This document shows positions 9,871 to 21,310 of a DNA stretch of 64,000 nucleotides, piece by piece (the stretch's first letter is position 1; every line of letters starts with the position of its first letter). Location of the stretch: NCBI GenBank assembly GCA_037953745.1, contig JBAKBP010003147.1, positions 62,001-126,000 on the forward strand, read 5' to 3'. Source of the DNA: Lithodes maja (lineage: Eukaryota; Arthropoda; Malacostraca; Decapoda; Lithodidae). The notes beneath the pieces were generated by a model. The model was not told the origin of the DNA and did not search any database. It saw only the letters and a program-made list of their open reading frames with translations. A program made the position numbers and the translations under genes.

Positions 9871-11058
9871 CGCCTCCCGGCGTTAACAGAATGGTTGCGT
9901 GGGGCATTGCAGCTCGCTAGCGCTCGCCAGGATGGGGGGATGGGCTACAGTTGTCCTAGAATGATCTGCTTTATTTTATTAGTGTCGTGTTGCCACAGAC
10001 AGTCTAGAAATGGTCTTTGTTTTGGTCTGTGACCGCGCCTTATATTTTATATTCGCTATAATATAAATGTTGCTTGTGTGGGAGGCGAGCGAGAGAGGGT
10101 GAGGGGGGTACACCTGGCAGCGGGGTGAGCTATGACGCGGCTCGCTTGGGCGCTGACGGCGTTGGCGGCCGGGTGGTCAACTAGTCCCTGCCCATCGCGG
10201 CCTCGTGTTTTTTACCAGCTCAGAGCTTGCCTGACACGCGTATCGCCTACATCCTTTGCAATTCTGTCCCCCATACTCGCCACTTTCCATACTATTTCTC
10301 TCTCTCGACTTCTCCTTTCTCATTCTCTAATCTTTATTAAACTCAACATCCCTTCTGGTTTCAGCATAGACGTTCACCGTCGACCAGTCGTATTGTACGC
10401 GAAGCTCTCAGATATTTCTATGTATGAGGTTTGGAGAGACGGACTTTTCCGTGTGTGTCCTCTCTAGGGAAGGTTTTAGACCGGTATATGTCTCCCTGGC
10501 AAGGTGTTGAGTGATTCTGCTTGGTTATTTAAAGCTAGACTAGGGGTAAGGTTACTGTGTCGTTGTCTCCGATGTGTGCAGTGTTAGCTAAGCCCTGCAC
10601 GACATCGACAGGTACTGTGGGAGCCTAAGTTGTCTTCGGGTGGGTTTACTTTGCGAGCACAGCGCTGTGGTGTGAGAGGGCCATAGCCTATCCCTCACAA
10701 CATAGTGCTGCCTCTTTGTGTTGACTTCTGAGGGATCGCCAGGATAGAACTAGGTACTAGAGACCTAGATTTATCAAGAGAGCATCCCCGTCATATAACG
10801 TAATCTTCATTATACCACCTTCGGACAACGTTAGGCTACGAGCCGCATGCTCGCCCATTGTTGCCCGGCCTTGATACCCCAGCTATACTTTATTAACTGA
10901 GCAGACACTGGTTAGAGATAAGCCCCCATTATTATATGTATGCAACATTATTATTCACTGCACTTTTGAGCCGAGGTTGTTGTTGAGTTGCACAACCCTA
11001 GTAGGCTGTTGCGTTGTGTCACGAAGCATTTCTTTAGTTGTCGAGCATTACTACCTTT
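9866..11058 (+). repeat. Divergent gypsy LTR (lineage D), 3'-truncated
   Basis: Starts TGTGACG and parallels the plus-strand LTRs of 12765-27128. Shared segments include tcgccagga...ggggctacag near the start, ccctctggtt/cccttctggttt in the middle, and tcaagagagc followed by ataacgtaat around 10771-10804. It is clearly diverged and stops after ~1190 bp where the E2 LTR begins; full LTRs here are ~1800 bp. No internal region follows it. Confidence 0.7.
10743..10775 (+). other. Conserved LTR hairpin, lineage D version
   Basis: Same 6-1-6-7-6-1-6 plan as E1: GATAGA/TTTATC outer stem (one G-T pair) and CTAGGT/ACCTAG inner stem. Four positions differ from E1 or E2 with pairing kept. Confidence 0.7.
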
Positions 11059-12764
11059 TGTTACGAACTGGCACTCGGGTACACAAGGGCTCTCAATCAG
11101 GACTCGAATACGGCTCGCTGCCACAACGGAAACACACGATCCCAACCCCTGAGTACTGCCAGCCGAACAAAAAACACCAATACCCTCCAGAGTTCAATCT
11201 GCTATAACGGGGTATACAAGAACTCGGTACTAGTGTTCAACAACAGACTAATAAAGAGACAGGAATTATCTAGTCTGGTCAACAATCAAACAATGAAGTA
11301 AGAAACAACAACACCAAAGAATAGTGTTGGCCGAAGCCGAAGTAATCCACCCTTGACTAAGAACTTAAGAAGTCCTCCACCCTCTACTTCGGATCGGCAC
11401 TATTACGTTACGTTAATTAATAGTCCTTAAGCATCGAGCAAGGAATCTTCTGAAAAAAGTTAGATGCTTCTCGGATGCTCGTAAGAAGTACGTATCGGAT
11501 TTTGAACAGTAATTCAATAAGCAAAAACACTGGCAATTAAATACTATTAAAGGTTTAAATTGGCATAAGAATAATTAAAAGAATATGCAATAGTAAATGG
11601 CAAACATTAAAAAGAAGTACTCCGCAAATGCAACGGCAATAGCCTACTCGGATTGTGCTCATGGGCCACTAATCACTAAAGTAGCCAAGCTTGCAACACA
11701 TGAAATCAATAGTACATAAACAATCTCATACATAAGGAAAGCTTCAATACTATTCTGTATCTACTAATCGAGTAAAGTCTAGCTGGGGTACTGTGGGCAA
11801 AAGGTAGCAGTGACTGAGCAAAAACGGCTCGTAGCCTAGCGAAGTCCTCACAACTGTTTAAAGTATTACGTTAAAACTAACAAGTGCACTTTGAGAAATC
11901 CAGATCCCTTGTATCTGGTTTTCTCCCGGCTCCTTGACAAAGTAAAAACAAACTGTTAATAAAATACAGGTTGGTTAGGCTCTTGCCCTCACGCACTGTA
12001 AATTATTAACTCAACACAGTCAGCCGCGAAGACAACCTAGGCTTCACTGAACCGAAACGAGTATGCAGGTTTATCGCTTAACCACTGCATCAAACAACAA
12101 CTCGTAACACAGAAAAGCCTTACCCCAGTCTAGCATTACCTAGACCAGCAGAAAACAGGAATAATAATAATAACACACAGGGAAATGCATATACAAGTGC
12201 AACAAACATAAATCAATCCTATTCTAAGTCAACCCTTCCAAAATAGGCTATCTAATAGGCAAGTATCTCGTGAGAACTCAAGCGATAATACGTTGGCTGA
12301 CTAGCTCTGCACCAACGGGACCATGGAAGTTAAACAGGCAGGGAAAAGAGGAGATAAGAATGTAAGGTAGTAGAGAAAGTTCACATCAGTCAGAAGAATA
12401 TATATAGTTAGCAAGGGAAATGAGAAGTCGCTCTGCCTAATGAGTTCTGATGAAAAAATGGCTAGACTTCCCTTTTTATACCCGGCCCTCTAGTGAGCCC
12501 AACGTGAACTACTAAGGACCGCCCACTGACAACCATTACGTAATTTCTCTCTCTCTCCTCTGGGATAGACAAAGGCTCCCCTAGCACTGAGGGGGGGGGG
12601 GGGGAAGTGCTTGTGAGTTAGGCCCACCTCCCGCCTGGCGTACCCACTGACCCCCAACTGTGGCTGTTTCTCTTCCCATCATTACAAATAAGTTTTACAC
12701 ACAATACTTATAACTAATGATATAAAATAGAACTCGTTGACTCAGATGAAAACAAAATACATAT
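11059..12764 (-). repeat. E2 3' LTR, distal part
   Basis: Begins (plus strand) TGTTACG, the complement of the sense end CGTAACA, and runs to atat at 12761-12764, where the plus-strand block was inserted. The remaining ~150 bp of the LTR continue at 27133. A 14-G run at 12591-12604 corresponds to a 25-G run in the 5' LTR. Confidence 0.9.
11893..11925 (-). other. Conserved LTR hairpin, E2 3' LTR
   Basis: Outer stem GAGAAA/TTTCTC, inner stem CCAGAT/ATCTGG, seven-base loop. The outer pair that is G-C in E1 is A-T here. Confidence 0.7.
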
Positions 12765-14588
12765 TGTGACGTTAACCACTCCGTTAGAACCGCATGGCTT
12801 GTCCTACAGTGACTCGCTAGGATCGCCAGGGCAGTGGATGGGGCTACAGTTTATGTAATGTGCTTTATTTCATATGAAAGCTCGTGTCATGGGCAGTCCA
12901 GAAAGGCTCTTTGTTTTCACCCATGTCAAGGCTTTATATATTTAATTGTAAAGTATATGTTTTATCATTAACTAGTAATGATGGGATCTGGGAGAGAGAG
13001 AGAGAGTAGAACAGTGTGAGAGGGGGCGCGCAGTGTTTTTGTCCCGCTCGATGACGTCACGGCTGGCTGCCTCGCAGGGGTTGGTGGAGAGAGGCCCTTA
13101 CCATGCTGCAAGCTCTTGCTAGTGGCTGGAGGACTTGCAACCGCTTTTTTTCCCACGCGGCTCGAGCTGGTGCGGTACTGTACCACTGGTACTGGTACTG
13201 TACCGCTGGTGCGGTACAGTTCCTCGCCACTCTCTCCCTCAGATCTGGTTTCTAGAATGCATCTATCTTATCCCTTGCTACCTGTCCCCTGCTCTGCACC
13301 TGAGAATCTTTTCCTCTGCCTATCTCTCTCATTTTCCATATCTTTCACCACCTTTTATTAATATTATACCCCCTCTGGTTAACTCTGCAAAATCAGCTTC
13401 ATGCTGGCCAGTTGTATTGTGCGTTAAGGTCTGATATAACCTATGTATGTTAGTTGTTAAGATAAGTGGATCACGAAGCATTGGTTGGCATTCATATTGT
13501 TTAGTACCGCTTCCTATAAATATTAGTGTTCTGCTGGATTAGATAATGCTAGACTAGGAGTCTGATATTATAAGGTATTGTTTCCTATGAGTGCTGGCTT
13601 TAGTTAAAAGCTGCACGACATACCTGAGAACTGGAGTTGATTGAGTAAATTCTAGTCTGTGTGCCATTGAGAATAGAGTATGCACGAATGAGGGCTTTTT
13701 GCCTATACCATTCTGCACTGTTCTAGTCTCGATTGTTTGTCTTTGAGGTACGCCAGGAGAACGCTTAATACTTCGGTATTAAGGTTTCTCAAGAGAGCTA
13801 CCCTTCATTATAACGTAATATTTGACGCACAGACTTGAGATTTGCACTAGGCTATGCAGCATGCCATGCGCACCAGTATCTCGTATCATTGACTCTAGCT
13901 AGACTTTATCAGTCACAGTAGACATTAAGTATATTAACCTAATTACTCTTTTTATGCATACCCATTTATCATTACACAAGCATTTCGCAGCCTAGTTTGA
14001 TGTATTGAGACACAAACGACTTAGGCTCTTTTTGTTGATAGGAATACTTCATTGTCGTGGCGATTATTATTATTGTTGTAGAGTTTAGGATATTCTTGGC
14101 TCCGACGGCATTATATATTCTGCCTTTTTGTGTGCATAGCCTGCACGAGCATTGTTCCGCTGCCTGCCTTTTTGGGTTCCATTTCCGATACGAGCATCTT
14201 TATAGCATCTAACATTTAAAGAAGATGCCTTGTTAGTGTTGAAGGACTTTAGTGCACTTTCTTTCATGCAGGAGTGCCTGACATTTATTGATTAAAGTAA
14301 CGTAAGCTGTAACTTCTCTTACCACCTTACTTTGCATACCATAACCAAGCACCTTCGGTTATAGGTAGTAATAGGCTGTTTTCACATAACATTAAGCCTA
14401 GAGTAGACGCACATTTATTGAGAGTTTGATAGCCTATTATTGCATATAGAACTCTGTAGAGTATTTGTGTTCTTTGTTCACTGGGGATATACATCAGAGG
14501 TTGGAGCTAGCGCTTTCCGTTGTAACATTTATGCCATTACTAGTCCAATGAATAAGAGCCCTGATATATTTGAACCCCAGTCGTAACA
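12765..14588 (+). repeat. LTR1 of tandem block (1824 bp)
   Basis: TGTGACG...CGTAACA. Nearly identical to LTR2 and LTR3, except for a ~40-bp stretch at about 13171-13212 built of repeated gtactgtacc-like units, where the other two have gtatatatac. Confidence 0.92.
13757..13790 (+). other. Conserved LTR hairpin, LTR1
   Basis: Five-pair outer stem GAGAA/TTCTC, a 2x2 internal loop, then CTTAATAC/GTATTAAG closed by a TTCG tetraloop. Same LTR position and flanks (cgccagga before, aagagagc after) as the E1 and D hairpins. Confidence 0.72.
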
Positions 14589-14590
14589 AA

Positions 14591-14606
14591 TGGCGATCTT
14601 ACCTAG
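14591..14606 (+). promoter_or_regulatory. Primer-binding site, internal copy 1
   Basis: TGGCGATCTTACCTAG, two bases after the LTR1 end. One substitution (gatc for gacc) compared with copy 2 and E1 would weaken tRNA pairing if the primer is the same. Confidence 0.6.
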
Positions 14607-14805
14607 GATTTGGTGAACCTACATTTATTAGCAGGGAACATTTGTTGTTTTGGAGAATATTTTGCGGGGATCAGCAAGAATAATTTTTTTTTGCAACATA
14701 GTATAGCCCTTGAGTATTTCCGAGAATTGTTGTGTGTATATCGAGGTATAAGAGTTTGGGGTGCTTCTTTTCTGAATATTGTGGTGATAAATTTTTGTGA
14801 GCATC

Positions 14806-17800
14806 ATGTCTTATACCGGATCAGAGGAGAATGGAGACACAGTACGTAATGTCGAGACTGAGGAACAGCAGTATGATGAAAGGGTTAATCGGGTGAACTG
14901 TGAGGAGGATGCTAGGATATTTTTGCAATGGCCTGTTACTGCCGAGCGGTTGGAGGGTATGGAGCGGTACGGTCTTCAATGCCTGGCCACAGCTATCGGT
15001 CATACGGGTACTAGCGGCATGACCAGGGATAACTTGATAACGTGTGTACTGGGCAGGGTGACTGGTGAGCGGAGATGGGTTGAGTGCTCCGAGCCCTTCG
15101 GCCATGCTTCCCCTACACTCGACTCCCAGCCATCCCAGTAGTTTGCCGACCCCGGGTACGCTTCCGCAGTTGGGTGGTGACTGGCAGGGGGGGTTGCCCC
15201 TGGGGGGACCACCGGTAATTTCAAACATTGTAGCACCTTCACCTCCTCAAGGGTTATCTCCAGAATTATTGCTTCAGCTCGAATTAGCTAAGATCGAAGA
15301 GAGAAAGGTTATCAGGGCAGGTGAGCTCCAGCAGCAAATAGAATTAGCCAAGATAGAAGAGAGAAAAACTATCAGTCAGGAGCACATAGAGCTAGCAAAA
15401 TCCAAGCTGAGTCGACTAGGTACTGTGCCGACATGGATGTAGAGAAGGTCGCGAGTAGAGACAACGGGACAGCGACTTGGGGGCTGGTAACCGTGTTCAT
15501 GAGCAGTCTCTCTCGCACTTATTGAAACTGGTTCCGGTGTTTGATGAGAGTGGTGTAACAGAATTTTTCACACGCTTTGAGAAGAAGTGCCAGGAACACC
15601 AGTGGCCAGAGAATAAATGGGCAGCACTTGTATCCTCTAGATTAATAGGCAAGGGTCTTAAAGCCTACGATGCGTTACCTTTGGAGTTATGTATTGTGTA
15701 CGAGGATCTCAAGGAGGCTGTCCTGAGGGCTTACGAATTGCAACCAGAAACGTACCGTTTGAAGTTCCGGGGTGTAACTAAGGGAAGAGATAGCACCTTT
15801 TTGGAACACGCCCGGGACTTGTCTGATGCTATGGGAACTGGCTCCGATCTGAGAAGGTCACAACATTTGATGAAATTAAGCAGTTAATGATGTTGGAGCA
15901 GTTCTTTAACCCGTACAGCCCCAGCGACGCGTCTGACGCGTCGGCGATGTATGTAACGCACAGCCCCAGCGACGCGTCTGACGAGTCACCCTAATTGCTC
16001 CGACCGTAACCTCAGGTGTAGCCACTCGAGAGGGCTCAGATTTGTATGGGAACTGTGTACGTATCCCACGCAACCGTGCCGCTGGTTGAAAACTCTCAAA
16101 GTCCACGTGCGTGCGCGTGAGCGCGCAATAACCTGTTTTTTTTGGGGTAATTGCCTTCAATTTTTTACTCTTGTAAAATACGTTTTCGGGGCTCTGTAGG
16201 ACCATTCTTTAAGCTTTTTGAGTTGTTTTTCGTGGTTTTTCCTTCATTCCTAACCCATTCGCTATTGTTTCTGGAATAAAACCATTTTTTGAAAACCGGC
16301 CGGGTTCTGGTGAACAAACATTACAAAACTAGCCGGGGCTCCACGGGTTAAGAGTACGGGCGGTGATCTAACTTTGAACTTGAAGGAGAAAAACCCAAGA
16401 ACTCTAGTCGAAGCAGCAGAAATGGCTGATCGACGGCTGTCGTTGATTCGGGGTTGCGGGTCCTCACAGAGGTACGATGTAAGTGCTAAGGACCGTTATC
16501 CTCCCCCTCCCCGTAACAATGACACATTTATACAGAAGAGCCATGAAACTAAAACTGAATCCAAACCTTACACCACACCGTATGTGAAAAGTCAGGGGCC
16601 TTTTACATCACAGTATAAGCCGAAACCGAAATTTATGTGTTTTAGTTGCCACCAGGAGGGTCATAAGGCAAATGAGTGCCCTAGTCGACCTCCTCCGGCA
16701 GCCGTGTCTTTTGCTCACGGCATTGGAGTGTTCAAGAGGACATCGGAGTTTGTTAGAGGCATTTCTTCCGAGGTAAATACACTGCCAGTGCAGAAGGATC
16801 CGGAAGGCTTATTCCCTGTCCGTGATGCCTTTAGTGACCACAGGGGACTCGGTTGTGTGGAGTGGGGGGTTAGAAGACATGAGGTGAGAATTTTGCGTGA
16901 CACTGGGGCATCGCAAACATTGTTGAGGAATTTCACTGGTAAACCTGTAAATACGGCGCGGGTGGTTGTGGTTCAGGGAGTTAATGCGACAAGGTCATAC
17001 CCGCTTGTAAGAATGAAGGTGGAAGTTGATGGTGTGACTCGGGACCTGGATGTAGGAATTGTGGAGAAGTTACCTGTTGAGGGCGTCGACCTTCTTCTCG
17101 GCAACGACTTTGCGGGACCTACTTCTGAGGCTCCACCCTTGGTCGTTGCCGAGAAGCCGGCCGACGTGAGTAGGGAGGAGCAGGAGTGGGTTGAGAAGTG
17201 TCCGGGGCAGCCTATGGCGTGTGTTGTCACCGGAGATTCTGTATCCAGGGAGTCACATTCTGGTCAACAATCTTTAGATCAGCGGAGGAAGGGTACCGAG
17301 AAGGGGTTGAAAGTTGATGCGGTTGAGAGTTTAGTGTCAACGGACCTTCTCGGGGACTCATTATTAGGACCACATTTCGAGTCTGGAGAAGACCCAGTAA
17401 CTGTTCCTGAAGGGGCAGAGGATGGGCTTAAAAAGACGAAAGAGTTGAAGGAGGACAGTGATGCACAGTCGGGAGGTGTGGCAACAAGGTACCCTGACGC
17501 GTACCCTATGAGAAATGGGTCGGCGAAGACGGTGGTCCGAAGCTTGCTAGTGTATTTTTCCCGGTATGGTTGCCCGCAGGGGATTTCAGTCAGTCCAGGG
17601 ACCCAACTTCGCTTCTAGCCTCTTTGTTCAAGCAATGCCGCAGCATGTGTTGGGGTTGTGTCATCTGCGTATCATCCGGAGAGCCAGGTGTGTTAGAGCG
17701 ATGGCACTCAGCCTTGAATTCTGTGCTTCGTTGTTGTTGCTTTGAGAGTGGGAAGGATTGGGATCTTGGCCTGCAATGTGTTTTCTTTGCTGTACGGGAG

Positions 17801-18815
17801 GTACCTGGGGAGAGTTTGGGATTCAGCCCTAATGAATGAGCTCGTCTTTGGACACCGTGTCAGAGGGCCTCTCCATATGGTTGAAGAAGTATGGGAGGGC
17901 GCAGAAAAACCTTGTTCTATGCTCAAGTGTGTCCTCAACAGTCGAGAACGGATGTTGCGCAGTCTGGAGTTGGCTGGCCGTAATTTGACTAGCTCTCAGG
18001 CCCTCATGAAGGACAGGTACGACCTCAAGGTTGAACTCAGGGAGTTTCACGTGGGTCAGGGGGTGTTGATTCTACTGCCCCTTGTAGGTCACCCCTTATC
18101 CGCGAAGTACGCTGGTCCTTATAGGGTGGTGGAGGAGCTATCGGACCTGGTTTACTTGGTAGCCACTCCAGACAGACGGAAGCGCAATCAGTTATGTCAT
18201 GTTAATCCCATGAAGGAGTATGGGAGGCACCCCCCTGAGCCTCTCACTGTGCCTGTGATGACGTTTAGCAGTCAAGGTGGAGAAGGAGAACGGGACAGTC
18301 AAGCTCAGGTGGAGGATAACTGGAAGGATAAGAAGTTCAAATGGGCGCCTGAGTGTGAGAAGGTGTTTAGAGAAGTAAAACACCTGTTGTGCACTCACCC
18401 GATCCTCAGGGCCCCTGACTTTAGCCTACCTTTCCAACTAGCAACGGAGGCTAGTGGTGTGGGGGCTGGTGCCGTCCTTGTGGAAAAGGACGATGATGGG
18501 CTGGAGCATCCTGTTAGTTTCTGCTCGGAGAAGTACAATTCGGCCCAGGGGAGCTGCTCTGTTGTCGAGGAGGAGCTGCTGGCGGTTGTACTTGCTCTGA
18601 GGCATTTCGAGGTCTGTGTTCCAGCCTATGGTCCGGTCGTTGTAGTTTACCCAGATCATCACCCTCTCAAGTTCTTGGACCAGTTTCACAATCGGAATAT
18701 GAGGCTGACCAGGTGGTCTCTAAGGTTATTGGTATATAACCTGGACATACGCCATATTGCCGGTTGTGACATCGTGGTTGCAGATGGTCGTTCAAGGGTA
18801 TATAATCCTGGGTAG
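14806..18815 (+). pseudogene. Gag-PR-truncated IN-RNase H ORF, copy 1 (broken)
   Basis: Same gene as 21311-24877 but decayed. Differences from copy 2 include indels near 15076 and 15400-15480, a 438-bp TTAA insertion at 15910-16347, an extra base near 17584, a short deletion near 17647 and a 4-bp duplication near 17833. A 414-codon piece (16374-17618) and a 357-codon piece (17742-18815) remain open. The zinc knuckle (CFSCHQEGHKANEC) and protease motif (DTGAS) are intact in the first piece. The residue changes at catalytic sites seen in copy 2 are also present here, so they predate the duplication. Confidence 0.88.
15910..16347. mobile_element. TTAA-flanked miniature element (piggyBac-like), 438 bp
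   Basis: Flanked by TTAA at 15906-15909 and 16348-16351. Copy 2 has the empty site with a single TTAA (ttctttaagagtacgg near 22407). Terminal inverted repeats of about 16 bp: cccgtacagccccagc against cccgtggagccccggc (13 of 16 match). A 24-bp direct repeat containing agcgacgcgtctgacg lies just inside the left end. No transposase. Confidence 0.85.
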
Positions 18816-19280
18816 ATTGACACACGGGTAGCCTCCTGCTTTAGTTTGAATGGTATTTTGCGCTTGGTGCTTGTTGGCTCGCAGTTGTAGCCCAGCGTAT
18901 TGGGTCGTAAAGCAGGAGTTGAGCGTTTGGTATAGAAGAAAAAACTAGGCTTGCCCCTATAGTGCAGCCGAAATAAACAAATTATAAACATAAAAATCAA
19001 ATAAAAACTTTCTTTGATAGTTGAATTTTTTCAGTATGTTATAGCAGTAATTCTGAGTTGCACTCCTCTCAGAATGCTGGGCTAGAGAAGCTCGCTCTTG
19101 AGGAGCATAACTACATATAATTTAACCTATTGTGTTGGGAGGGTTATAATTTTGAAGACAAATTTTTGTTGAAGAACTGTGCCATATATTTTACTGCCGC
19201 TGGGGGATGGGAAGTGGAGATATAGCATGGGTTCTTACCATCAGATTTTTACGAGCCTTGGGGCCTCTGAGAAAAATCTT

Positions 19281-19288
19281 GGGGGGGG
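19281..19288 (+). promoter_or_regulatory. Polypurine tract, internal copy 1
   Basis: Eight G residues directly before LTR2, the expected plus-strand primer site. The same eight-G tract lies at 25343-25350 before LTR3. Confidence 0.65.
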
Positions 19289-19706
19289 TGTGACGTTAAC
19301 CACTCCGTTAGAACCGCATGGCTTGTCCTACAGTGACTCGCTAGGATCGCCAGGGCAGTGGATGGGGCTACAGTTTATGTATTAGAGTGTGCTTTATTTC
19401 ATATGAAAGCTCGTGTCATGGGCAGTCCAGAAAGGCTCTTTGTTTTCACCCATGTCAAGGCTTTATATATTTAATTGTAAAGTATATGTTTTATCATTAA
19501 CTAGTAATGATGGGATCTGGGAGAGAGAGAGAGAGAGTAGAACAGAGTGAGAGGGGGCGCGCAGTGTTTTTGTCCCGCTCGATGACGTCACGGCTGGCTG
19601 CCTCGCGGGGGTTGGTGGAGAGAGGCCCTTACCATGCTGCAAGCTCTTGCTAGTGGCTGGAGGACTTGCAACCGCTTTTTTCCCATGCGGCTCGAGCTGG
19701 TGCGGG

Positions 19707-19714
19707 TATATATA
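19707..19714 (+). promoter_or_regulatory. Candidate TATA box in LTR2
   Basis: TATATATA inside the short palindrome gtatatatac. LTR3 has the same motif at 25767-25774, and LTR1 lacks it. Position and sequence fit a core promoter; activity is inferred. Confidence 0.4.
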
Positions 19715-20254
19715 CAGTTCCTCGCCACTCTCTCCCTCAGATCTGGTTTCTAGAATGCATCTATCTTATCCCTTGCTACCTGTCCCCTGCTCTGCACCTG
19801 AGAATCTTTTCCTCTGCCTATCTCTCTCATTTTCCATATCTTTCACCACCTTTTATTAATATTATACCCCCTCTGGTTAACTCTGCAAAATCAGCTTCAT
19901 GCTGGCCAGTTGTATTGTGCGTTAAGGTCTGATATAACCTATGTATGTTAGTTGTTAAGATAAGTGGATCATGAAGCATTGGTTGGCATTCATATTGTTT
20001 AGTACCGCTTCCTATAAATAGTAGTGTTCTGCTGGATTAGATAATGCTAGACTAGGAGTCTGATATTATAAGGTATTGTTTCCTATGAGTGCTGGCTTTA
20101 GTTAAAAGCTGCACGACATACCTGAGAACTGGAGTTGATTGAGTAAATTCTAGTTTGTGTGCCATTGAGAATAGAGCATGCACGAATAAGGGCTTTTTGC
20201 CTATACCATTTTGCACTGTTCTAGTCTCGATTGTTTGTCTTTGAGGTACGCCAG

Positions 20255-20288
20255 GAGAACGCTTAATACTTCGGTATTAAGGTTTCTC
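20255..20288 (+). other. Conserved LTR hairpin, LTR2
   Basis: Identical to the LTR1 hairpin: GAGAA/TTCTC outer stem and an eight-pair inner stem capped by TTCG. Confidence 0.72.
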
Positions 20289-21091
20289 AAGAGAGCTACC
20301 CTTCATTATAACGTAATATTTGACGCACAGACTTGAGATTTGCACTAGGCTATGCAGCATGCCATGCGCACCAGTATCTCGTATCATTGACTCTAGCTAG
20401 ACTTTATCAGTCACAGTAGACATTAAGTATATTAACCTAATTACTCTTTTTATGCATACCCATTTATCATTACACAAGCATTTCGCAGCCTAGTTTGATG
20501 TATTGAGACACAAACGACTTAGGCTCTTTTTGTTGATAGGAATACTGCATTGTCGTGGCGATTAATATTATTATTGTTGTAGAGTTTAGGATATTCTTGG
20601 CTCCGACGGCATTATATATTCTGCCTTTTTGTGTGCATAGCCTGCACGAGCATTGTTCCGCTGCCTGCCTTTTTGGGTTCCATTTCCGATAAGAGCATCT
20701 TTATAGCATCTAACATTTAAAGAAGATGCCTTGTTAGTGTTGAAGGACTTTAGTGCACTTTCTTTCATGCAGGAGTGCCTGACATTTATTGATTAAAGTA
20801 ACGTAAGCTGTAACTTCTCTTACCACCTTACTTTGCATACCATAACCAAGCACCTTCGGTTATAGGTAGTAATAGGCTGTTTTCACATAACATTAAGCCT
20901 AGAGTAGACGCACATTTATTGAGAGTTTGATAGCCTATTATTGAATATAGAACTCTGTAGAGTATTTGTGTTCTTTGTTCAATGGGGATATACATCAGAG
21001 GTTGGAGCTAGCGCTTTCCGTTGTAACATTTATGCCATTACTAGTCCAATGAATAAGAGCCCTGATATATTTGAACCCCAGTCGTAACAAA

Positions 21092-21108
21092 TGGCGACCT
21101 TACCTAGG
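21092..21108 (+). promoter_or_regulatory. Primer-binding site, internal copy 2
   Basis: TGGCGACCTTACCTAGG, two bases after the LTR2 end. Its first ten bases equal those of E1 and E2, so the same tRNA primer is likely. Confidence 0.65.
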
Positions 21109-21310
21109 ATTTGGTGAACCTACATTTATTAGCAGGGAACATTATTTTGTTGTTTTGGAGAATATTTTGCGGGGATCAGCAAGAATAATTTTTTTTTGCA
21201 ACATAGTATAGCCCTTGAGTATTTCCGAGAATTTTTGTGTGTATATCGAGGTATAAGAGTTTGGGGTGCTTCTTTTCTGAATATTGTGGTGATAAATTTT
21301 TGTGAGCATC

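Larger units (their letters stand above)
19289..21089 (+). repeat. LTR2 (central LTR) of tandem block (1801 bp)
   Basis: Serves as 3' LTR of copy 1 and 5' LTR of copy 2. Contains tatatata at 19707-19714, a plausible TATA box, upstream of cagttcctcgcc. Carries private changes such as atgaagcatt and aagagcatc where LTR1 and LTR3 have acgaagcatt and cgagcatc. Confidence 0.92.

Noticed and set aside
10132..10467. 111-codon ORF in LTR D
   Set aside because: Inside an LTR, no homologous ORF in the related LTRs at 12765, 19289 or 25351.
13757..13790. Hammerhead ribozyme in the LTR, as in retrozymes
   Set aside because: A hairpin is present but no ctgatga/gaaa catalytic core in the surrounding sequence.
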